Source: Mycolicibacter sinensis | Lineage (GTDB): Bacteria > Actinomycetota > Actinomycetes > Mycobacteriales > Mycobacteriaceae | Assembly (NCBI RefSeq): GCF_001667945.1 | Contig: NZ_LZJK01000161.1 | Coordinates: 1-51,744 of the forward strand | Direction of reading: 5' to 3' | DNA length: 51,744 bases | Part shown: one piece after another, positions 18,061 through 24,099 of the stretch | Layout of the letters: the number at the start of each line of letters is the position of its first letter | Position numbering within the stretch: the stretch's first letter is position 1 | Made by a program: the position numbers and the translations under genes | The notes under the pieces: model-generated | Seen by the model: only the letters and a program-made list of their open reading frames with translations | Database searches by the model: none | Told to the model about the DNA's origin: nothing

Positions 18061-19560
18061 TCAGTGCCCTCCCGGCATGGCCTGCTGATTATTGGGCGCC
18101 ACCGGCATCACCGCGCCGGTGGACGGAAGCGTGTCGCGGGCCAGCAGGGCGGCATGCCGAGACAATTCCGGGCCGGCCGCAAAGGTGCGCAGCAGTGGCC
18201 AGGGTGCCTGCTGCGCCGAGGCCGGGTCCAATCCGAGCCCGCGCAGCGTCTCGTCCTCGGCGGCGATGCCGAACCGAACCCCGTTGGGGGACACCCAAAA
18301 CAAGGTTTCACGTGAATCGGACTCAAGCAGTGCGCTGGTCGACGTCACGAAGTTGGTCGCGCCCGGCAGCACGAGCACCTGGTTGGCCACCACCGATCCG
18401 GGCGTGCGGTCGTCGCGCACCAGGTGCACGATCCGGTTGTCCATAGCCGGTGACACCGGCAAGCCGCGGCCGTTGAACACCGTGATCCGGGCCTGGCGAT
18501 CACCGGAGGCCTTCTCCCAGCCCACGCACGTCGTCGGGTCGGCGGCGGTGTCGACGAACTTCAACCGGCTGTTCGGGTAGTACTCGACCGGCAGCGTGCC
18601 GACTTCGGGGATGTTGACCAGTTTGTCGGGGCTGAGCACCGGCGGCGCCACCGAGCCGAACGAGTTGGCGCTGCGGATCAGATCGGCCACGAAGCTGGTG
18701 ATCTTCTGCACCCCATCGGGCAGCAGCACGTAAAACTGGGAGCCGCCGCCGGCGGTCCGGGTCTCCAGGACGGTGCCCACCCGGGAGCCGGGCACCCAGT
18801 GCGATGGTGTCCCGGCCAACGGGATCGCCGGAACCCGCAGGGGTTCGGTGCTGGGCAGCGCGTCGAACAGCGCCCGCGACATCTCGACGGGGACAGTCGT
18901 TCCCGGGTCGATACCCAGGCTCAACGTGATCGCCCGGTCCGCCGGATCGATCTGCGAACGCTTGCCGCCCCAGATGACGTAGGTGCCGCCCTGGAAACGG
19001 GTCAGCACCGCGGCGTCGGGGGCCAGTGGTGCGGCCCGGCCGGCGCGGCTCAAGGTGCCCGCGATCGCGGTCACTACCGGGTGTTCGGCCCGCCGCGGTG
19101 AGCCCGCGGTGTCGCAGACCGCCCACGCCGACGGAGCGCCGGTGCTGGCGATCAACGCCGCCGGCGCGCCGGGGATGCCGATCATCGGGCCGGTCGGGTA
19201 TTTGGCGATCTCCGCGGGCTTGACCCAGGTGGGAAGCTCGGCGTTGCCGACCGCGAGCCGTGCCGAGGTCATGTTGAGCGCCGGATACAGCCGGCCGTTG
19301 ATGCGGGCGTAGATCGCGCCCGAGTCGCGGTCACCGACGATCGCCGAGGTCCGCACGATTCCGGCCGGCCGCAGCACGTTCAGCAGCAGCATCCAGCCCA
19401 TGCCGATGAAGATCAACACGATGGACAGCACGATCGCGGCGGTCTGCTTGCGGTCGTCGTGCTTCATCCGCACCGAGAATTTGGTGGTGGCCGCGCGCAA
19501 CCGGCGGTTGTAGAACAGGTGACCGGAGTTCTGGTCCCGGTTCGACAGACTCAGCGGCAT
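18061..19560 (-). CDS. eccB2: EccB2, ESX-2 periplasmic/membrane component
   Basis: 499 residues. A cytosolic N-terminus of about 45 residues (MPLSLSNRDQNSGHLFYNRR) precedes one membrane helix (VLSIVLIFIGMGWMLLLNVL) and a large periplasmic repeat domain. EccB forms the periplasmic part of the ESX core complex. It is the first gene of the ESX-2 core operon, and its start faces the toxin gene across a 122-base divergent intergenic region. Size and place agree with Rv3895c. Confidence 0.94.
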   Translation of the reverse strand: MPLSLSNRDQNSGHLFYNRRLRAATTKFSVRMKHDDRKQTAAIVLSIVLIFIGMGWMLLLNVLRPAGIVRTSAIVGDRDSGAIYARINGRLYPALNMTSARLAVGNAELPTWVKPAEIAKYPTGPMIGIPGAPAALIASTGAPSAWAVCDTAGSPRRAEHPVVTAIAGTLSRAGRAAPLAPDAAVLTRFQGGTYVIWGGKRSQIDPADRAITLSLGIDPGTTVPVEMSRALFDALPSTEPLRVPAIPLAGTPSHWVPGSRVGTVLETRTAGGGSQFYVLLPDGVQKITSFVADLIRSANSFGSVAPPVLSPDKLVNIPEVGTLPVEYYPNSRLKFVDTAADPTTCVGWEKASGDRQARITVFNGRGLPVSPAMDNRIVHLVRDDRTPGSVVANQVLVLPGATNFVTSTSALLESDSRETLFWVSPNGVRFGIAAEDETLRGLGLDPASAQQAPWPLLRTFAAGPELSRHAALLARDTLPSTGAVMPVAPNNQQAMPGGH

Positions 19561-19682
19561 GATCTAGCTGCTCCTTTGACGCAGGCGCGACAACCGCACC
19601 GCGACGACAATACTGGCGTCAGCCAGCGGGAACCAGTCACTTCCGATGACTTGGTGAGGCCGATGGGCGTAGTTTTTGCGCC
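19561..19682. promoter_or_regulatory. divergent promoter region, eccB2 and DUF4226 toxin gene
   Basis: These 122 bases separate two divergent genes and must drive at least one of them. About 55 bases next to the toxin start (from GGAACCAG near 19629 to the ATG) are repeated in altered form before the orphan toxin 5' end at 21233-21287, so this part is the toxin promoter/leader. No clear operator palindrome was found. Confidence 0.55.
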
Positions 19683-20753
19683 ATGCCGGAGGTGTTGGGC
19701 GCATTCGCCGATGCGGCACGGGCGCGCGAAGAGCAGTTGGTGCGGCGGTTGGCGACGTCGGTGGAGCTCGACCGGGGCTTCGAGTCGGTCCTGCGCGGCG
19801 CTCACCAGTTCAACCTGCAGTCGCGGCAGCGCCTCGATGCGCTGGAAGTCGAGATCCAGCAAGCCGCCGCCTCTTGGCCGGGGCTGGACACTCCGGCCGG
19901 CGCCCGAGCGTTTCAGACATACCTGGCCGGCAAAACCCGCGAGATCCACAAGATCGTTGCCGACGCCGCCGCTGACAGCCAGCAGCGGGCGGCGCAGGTG
20001 CAGGCATTGACCGGGCGCTATCCGCTTCGTGGGGACCGAACTATCCAATCGGCCGATTTCCCTCAACACGGTCCGCCGCCCGTCGACCCGCTTGAGCAGA
20101 TCTTGAAGACGTACCAGGTGTCGGAGGACCCGGATGGCGAACTCGATTGGGAGCCGCCGTGGCCACTCAGTTTGGCCACCGACCCCGTGCACGTGACCGC
20201 GGGGGAGGCGCGCATGCTCGAGGACCTCTCACCGTTTGCGCTGCGAGATCTGAACCAAATCAAGGAAGCCGCCGCAACCGAAGCCAAGGTGCGTTTCCCG
20301 CCCCAGAATGGGGCCAACGACACCGCCGACAACCACACCGACGCCTTCCGACACGCATACTGGAATGCCCTGATGACGCAACGATTCGGCGAGGACTGGA
20401 CCCGCGACTTCGCGACCGCGCACGAACGACTGCCCAACAACCCCGCCGCCGCCGAGGCGATGGATCTGTACAACAACGAAGTCGGACGCGAAATCGCAGC
20501 AGCTAACCCGCGCGCCACTCCGGCGCAGCTTGCCGACCTGGTGCAGCAGGCTGTGGACAGGGGCGACACGGTCGTGATTGCGCCCAGCGGCGACAAGCTG
20601 GCCTGGAGCCACACCGTTGCCTGGGGCGAGGCAGGCACGACGACGAACGCGACGCTGCCGGGCCAGGCGCCCACGCCGACCGGTGCCGGGCCCGGCGGGG
20701 TCTACGATCCGGGCCAACCCGGCGGCTACGGAACATCAGCAGGAGGATACTGA
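19683..20753 (+). CDS. putative ESX-exported toxin: DUF4226 WXG-like N-domain plus DUF6973-like C-domain
   Basis: 356 residues. Residues 1-110 are a helical hairpin with W-P-G at 65-67 between the helices, the layout of a WXG100 domain; the sequence matches my recollection of mycobacterial DUF4226. A Pro-rich linker (120-180) leads to a C-terminal domain at about 180-315 with an invariant-looking NHTDAFRHAYW (217-227), an AHE (246-248) and MDLYNNEVGR (260-269). His218, Asp220, His224, His247, Glu248 and Asp261 could bind a metal or form an active site. This resembles DUF6973, of unknown activity and found in polymorphic-toxin-like proteins. The tail is Gly-rich. A lipoprotein gene follows two bases after the stop, as expected for an immunity partner. 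The toxin role is inferred from architecture and pairing; export by ESX-2 is inferred from location. Confidence 0.75.
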   Translation: MPEVLGAFADAARAREEQLVRRLATSVELDRGFESVLRGAHQFNLQSRQRLDALEVEIQQAAASWPGLDTPAGARAFQTYLAGKTREIHKIVADAAADSQQRAAQVQALTGRYPLRGDRTIQSADFPQHGPPPVDPLEQILKTYQVSEDPDGELDWEPPWPLSLATDPVHVTAGEARMLEDLSPFALRDLNQIKEAAATEAKVRFPPQNGANDTADNHTDAFRHAYWNALMTQRFGEDWTRDFATAHERLPNNPAAAEAMDLYNNEVGREIAAANPRATPAQLADLVQQAVDRGDTVVIAPSGDKLAWSHTVAWGEAGTTTNATLPGQAPTPTGAGPGGVYDPGQPGGYGTSAGGY

Positions 20754-20755
20754 CC

Positions 20756-21211
20756 GTGGCGATCAAGGCAACGCCGATACGCACTGCGCTCAGTCTGTTA
20801 CTGCTGTGCTTCTGGTTGACGAGTTGTGAGTTCACTAGGAAATCGATGGACATCGACTACAACGATCAACGACTCAACAACGGCTTAGAAAGCCTTCTGC
20901 ATCAAGGTAAGTCGGGCAGACTGAGTGACTTCACCTCGTGGCCCTGGGATGAGGTGCATCTGTTTCATGAATACACCGAGCGGGATTTCATCGAGAAAAC
21001 CGTCGGCGCACCGGTGATCCGATCGAACTTCTTTCAATCCAAAGCCAGCCTGTTGGTCTTCGAGAACCATGGGAAGCCCGTCAAGGCCGTCGGTGTCAGC
21101 GGCGACTACCTGCGGGGGCAGGACCATCGCGTGAGTTGGCCCGTCGATGTGATGCTGCAACCGTGGGGTGCGGGGTTTCTGCAGTTGACGTTGCCATCAG
21201 CTGGAGGGTGA
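20756..21211 (+). CDS. lipoprotein, probable immunity protein of the adjacent toxin
   Basis: 151 residues from GTG. The N-terminus is a lipoprotein signal: basic start, hydrophobic core (ALSLLLLCFW) and lipobox LTSC with Cys at about 23. The mature part is small, globular and rich in Asp, Phe and Trp (DFTSWPWDEVHLFHEY); no family recognised. Its AGGAGG ribosome site lies inside the last codons of the toxin gene and the stop-start gap is two bases, so the two are translationally coupled. The base composition is visibly A/T-richer than neighbouring genes, typical of acquired toxin-immunity cassettes. Membrane-anchored periplasmic immunity would suit a toxin that acts outside the cytosol. Confidence 0.7.
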   Translation: MAIKATPIRTALSLLLLCFWLTSCEFTRKSMDIDYNDQRLNNGLESLLHQGKSGRLSDFTSWPWDEVHLFHEYTERDFIEKTVGAPVIRSNFFQSKASLLVFENHGKPVKAVGVSGDYLRGQDHRVSWPVDVMLQPWGAGFLQLTLPSAGG

Positions 21212-21287
21212 TTTTCGCCGTTCCACCGGTATAGGAACCAGCCGCTGGCGGTGACGCGGTGACGGCGATACGAGTAGTTTCTGCGCT

Positions 21288-21478
21288 ATGCCGGACGTGA
21301 CGGGGGCATTCGCCGACGCGGCACGGGCGCGAGAGCAGCACCGGCATCACGCGTGTGGCACTCTACTTCAGTCCCAGCAAGGCCGAGTTGGCTCAACCCG
21401 ACCGAGGCGGACGCTCAGGATGGCAAGGCCTTCCTGACGACCTGCACTCCCGATCCGGCCAAGAAAAGCCGTCAATGA
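21288..21478 (+). pseudogene. orphan 5' end of a second DUF4226 toxin gene plus decayed fragment
   Basis: The ATG at 21288 begins MPDVTGAFADAARAREQ, nearly identical to the start of the complete toxin (MPEVLGAFADAARAREEQ), then diverges after about 17 codons and stops at 21435-21437. The preceding 55 bases also resemble the toxin leader. Beyond the junction (about 21338) one frame reads VALYFSPSKAELAQP and, after a one-base shift, another reads EADAQDGKAFLTTCTP and ends at TGA 21476-21478, as if the end of a different gene had been joined and then frameshifted. It is a broken cassette, not a functional gene. The 21212-21287 stretch is leader sequence. Confidence 0.7.
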
Positions 21479-21508
21479 TCGCCCCGCCCGCGCGATCCGA
21501 TCCTCCTG

Positions 21509-22435
21509 TTGGGCATGATGTTGTTGGCTCGACTGTCGGCCCGAACAGGGCTGACATCCCCCAGTGCACCGTTCGCGCCGTCGTTGCGGCCTGCGTTCGG
21601 CGCCCGGGTCACCGACGGGCAGTTGCGGATTTGGACCGGGCAGTCGTCCGCAGTTGCAACGCGATCGGCTAATCCGTTGCCACCTCCTGTAAACGACGCG
21701 GCCGTGGTCCCCGGTCCAGTATCACGATTGCATCCTGGGATGCAGGTACTGGTGGGTGACGGAACGACGACGGTGTGCACGGCCGGGTTTTACGTGCATT
21801 TCCCGCACGCGAACGACCCGGGAAGGCGACTCTCCGGGTTTGTGACCGCTGCCCAATGTGCTCGCGGTGACCAGAACGCACCGGTCGCCATCATGAAGGT
21901 CGAAGCCGCTGGGTCGGCTCCGACTCAGACGAAGATTGGCGAGATCACGTACCTGACTTCCGGCGACGCGAGCCCGAGCGTGGCCGGTAAGTCGTGGACG
22001 ATGCCGATATCTCCGTTCGCGGTGTTCAGTTCCGGGCGCGATGATTGGGTTCTGCCCGTCGATGCCACAATCAACGACGAGCCACCGCTAGCTGGGGCCG
22101 TTCAGACGGCCGACGCGGTAGAGGACAGCCGGGCTCTGGCAGCCTGGACCGGTTTGGACGGGCGTGTTGCCGCCGGGCATCTACTCGATCCCGCCGCTAC
22201 GCCGGAATTGCGAAACTTCCCGGCCGGCATCCACCGGGTCGTCGTCGCCGCGGACAATGCGGCCACGCCGATCGGCGAGGCGCTAGTCGGCGCTCCCGTG
22301 ACGGCACACGTAGATGGATCCACCCAGAACCTTGGAATCATCACCGGCATCGAGGAGGCGCGGCACTGGGTCGTCGTCGACTTGATCGGCCCGTTCCTCA
22401 CGCGACAGAACGCAGAGCTCGTCGTAGACAGGTGA
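21509..22435 (+). CDS. exported trypsin-fold-like protein with altered catalytic His
   Basis: 308 residues from TTG at 21509 (ATG at 21515 also possible). The motif VCTAGF...GFVTAAQC recalls the first half of mycobacterial chymotrypsin-like exported proteins (Rv1815 type), where the second element is TAAHC; here Gln replaces His. The two Cys (around residues 91 and 116) would form the disulfide next to the catalytic site. The rest is beta-rich. The hydrophobic stretch ILLLGMMLLA continues upstream of the annotated start in the same frame but without a start codon, so the signal peptide may have been lost or frameshifted. Located beside decayed toxin fragments. A pseudo-enzyme, inhibitor or decaying gene are all possible. 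Confidence 0.6.
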   Translation: MGMMLLARLSARTGLTSPSAPFAPSLRPAFGARVTDGQLRIWTGQSSAVATRSANPLPPPVNDAAVVPGPVSRLHPGMQVLVGDGTTTVCTAGFYVHFPHANDPGRRLSGFVTAAQCARGDQNAPVAIMKVEAAGSAPTQTKIGEITYLTSGDASPSVAGKSWTMPISPFAVFSSGRDDWVLPVDATINDEPPLAGAVQTADAVEDSRALAAWTGLDGRVAAGHLLDPAATPELRNFPAGIHRVVVAADNAATPIGEALVGAPVTAHVDGSTQNLGIITGIEEARHWVVVDLIGPFLTRQNAELVVDR

Positions 22436-22459
22436 AGCGTCGACGCAGTCGCATTGGTG

Positions 22460-22873
22460 TCAGCCGACGGCCTCGGCCGCAGGCCAAGCACGTGCCAACC
22501 GCTGGTCCGTGGTGAGCAACACCAGTCCTGCGGTGTCGGCTAGTTCGACGTAGAGGGCATCGGTGAGGCGCAGAATCTCGCGCCGCGCCCACGCTCCAGC
22601 GAGCAACGACGAGACTTCGTGTCGAGTCACTGGTGCTCGACCGAGCTCATCCAGCGCCGCCTCCACCTGCGCAGCGGCGAGTAAACCAGCGCGATGCATG
22701 CGCCCCAGCGCCGACAGCACCTCGGCGTCGAAGTGTGCTGGCGCGTGCATCACGGTGCCAGCCAGTCGCGCAGTCACCGCCGAGAACCGATCCGGGGTTC
22801 GGGCAAGCAGATCCACCATGGCACTGGCGTCGATGACCACCTGCTCTGGTCGTGAAGCGGGGGACGTCCTCAC
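22460..22873 (-). CDS. vapC: VapC-type toxin, PIN-domain ribonuclease
   Basis: 137 residues. The PIN pattern is present: VIDASAMVDLL with the first Asp near residue 15, HFDAEVLSAL with the Glu near 50, LTDALYVELA and LLTTDQRLA supplying the later acidic residues. VapC toxins cleave specific tRNAs or rRNA and are blocked by the cognate VapB. Its ATG overlaps the vapB stop by four bases (22870-22873), the usual antitoxin-first layout. It lies within the ESX-2 accessory region without obvious connection to secretion. Confidence 0.88.
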   Translation of the reverse strand: MRTSPASRPEQVVIDASAMVDLLARTPDRFSAVTARLAGTVMHAPAHFDAEVLSALGRMHRAGLLAAAQVEAALDELGRAPVTRHEVSSLLAGAWARREILRLTDALYVELADTAGLVLLTTDQRLARAWPAAEAVG

Positions 22874-23088
22874 GCTCCGAACTCATCGCGGGCGGCGTCG
22901 AGTGCATCCAGCACATCATCGTGTCGAGCGTCAGTGCTCCTGGACTCCAACCCCTCCAGCCAGGTGTCGGTTGCAGAATTCTCCAACTCGGCGCTGATCG
23001 CGGCCTGGGTCAGCGCCGAAACGTTAAGACCCCGCATCCTGGCTCGCTCCGCCAAGTCGTCTGGAACGTACACGTTCAATCGGGCCAT
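22870..23088 (-). CDS. vapB: VapB/CcdA-type antitoxin, ribbon-helix-helix
   Basis: 72 residues from ATG at 23088. MARLNVYVPDDLAERAR followed by LNVSALTQAAISAELE is the ribbon-helix-helix DNA-binding domain; the acidic tail (ARHDDVLDALDAARDEFG) would embrace the toxin. An upstream ATG at 23106 would add MCIFVC and place the start inside the TATATT-type repeat that is probably the operator, so the inner start is preferred. Expected to autorepress the vapBC promoter. Confidence 0.88.
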   Translation of the reverse strand: MARLNVYVPDDLAERARMRGLNVSALTQAAISAELENSATDTWLEGLESRSTDARHDDVLDALDAARDEFGA

Positions 23089-23109
23089 ACACACAAATAT
23101 ACACACATA
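23089..23109 (-). promoter_or_regulatory. probable vapBC operator/promoter
   Basis: An A/T-rich stretch of alternating GTGT/TATATTT/GTGTGT immediately before the vapB start contrasts with the GC-rich surroundings and contains a GTGT-based near-repeat. Ribbon-helix-helix antitoxins bind such short repeats at their own promoter. Confidence 0.4.
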
Positions 23110-23142
23110 ATCGCGCGGCGATGCATGACACGAGCTGAGCCA

Positions 23143-24099
23143 CTACTTCGACGTATCGTCCTTGTCGACGATGCGTTTCAGCGGTGTCAGGCCGGTTGGG
23201 CCGGCGTCCTTGGCGACGGACTTGGTCACCGGGACGTTCGGCGGGGCCGTCGTGCGGCCCTTGACCGGTTGGCCGTTGGGGACTCCAGGGGCGGCGATCC
23301 GCTTCTCGCCGACCTTGTCGTCTTTGCCGCCCTTGGCGCCCGCGCCGGCGCCGCCCGGCATCATCGGCATCATTCCGCCGCCGCCGGCACCGCCGGTGGC
23401 GGGCGTGCCGCCGCTGGGACCGGCCGCGCCGGTGTTCGCCAGCGAGCTGGTGGGAGTCGTCGGTGTCGAAGTTCCCGGCACCGGGGGCGGCCCGAGGTTG
23501 CTGGCGGGGGTGGTGCCCATGCCTAGCCCGCCGCCGCCACCTCCGCCGGTGCCGAGGTCACCGCCTCCCAAGCCGGCAGCGGGGCTGATGTCGGAGGCGA
23601 GGGTGGCGCCGGTGCCGCCGAGACCTGCCTTGCCCAGGGACTGCGCCGCACTCATCAGTGGCGACAGCGCACCCTGGCCGGCCTGCATCAAGCCCTGCGG
23701 CAGCTTGCTCACCGAACCGAGCGCGCCGCTGAGTGCGCTGGTGATGCCCTGCATCGCTCCGGTCATGCCCTGCATCGCTCCGCCCATGGCTTCCTGGGCG
23801 CCCTGCTGTGCGTCGCCCTGGGAAGCGACATCCTGGAACTGCGAGACCGCGTCGCCTTCGTGGGTAGCGAACTTTTGCGCCGCGTCAGCGGCATGGCCGG
23901 TGCGGTCGGCATGGTCTTCGGCGAGGTGGGTGTTCGTCTCCACCAAGTTCAGGTTGGTTGCGGCACCAAAGGCCGCCATTGTGGCGTCGACCGGGGACGT
24001 TCCGCCCGGGTGGACCGGTCCGGGCGGGATCGGCAGCGGCGGAAGGCCGGCCGCTATCGCCATGTAATCCAGCGGGTTGACTTCGATCGGGTCTGTCAT
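23143..24099 (-). CDS. EspJ-like ESX-2-associated secreted protein
   Basis: 318 residues. Residues 1-110 hold a Pro-rich start (VNPLDYMAIAAGLPPLPIPP) and a helical region; 110-165 is a Gly/Met/Gln helical repeat (GAMQGMTGAMQGITSAL); 165-300 is disordered Gly/Pro/Thr-rich; the C-terminus is basic. Start and layout resemble EspJ (Rv3878), which neighbours espK in ESX-1, as here. By recalled sizes Mtb may carry this gene as two pieces (Rv3897c and Rv3898c). No signal peptide. It overlaps the EspK-like gene by four bases (ATGA), so the two are co-translated. Function unknown; a role as ESX-2 substrate is inferred. Confidence 0.6.
   Translation of the reverse strand: MTDPIEVNPLDYMAIAAGLPPLPIPPGPVHPGGTSPVDATMAAFGAATNLNLVETNTHLAEDHADRTGHAADAAQKFATHEGDAVSQFQDVASQGDAQQGAQEAMGGAMQGMTGAMQGITSALSGALGSVSKLPQGLMQAGQGALSPLMSAAQSLGKAGLGGTGATLASDISPAAGLGGGDLGTGGGGGGGLGMGTTPASNLGPPPVPGTSTPTTPTSSLANTGAAGPSGGTPATGGAGGGGMMPMMPGGAGAGAKGGKDDKVGEKRIAAPGVPNGQPVKGRTTAPPNVPVTKSVAKDAGPTGLTPLKRIVDKDDTSK

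Noticed and set aside
20063..20674. Long minus-strand frame antisense to the toxin gene
   Set aside because: Ser/Ala/Arg-rich shadow without start signals or family resemblance.
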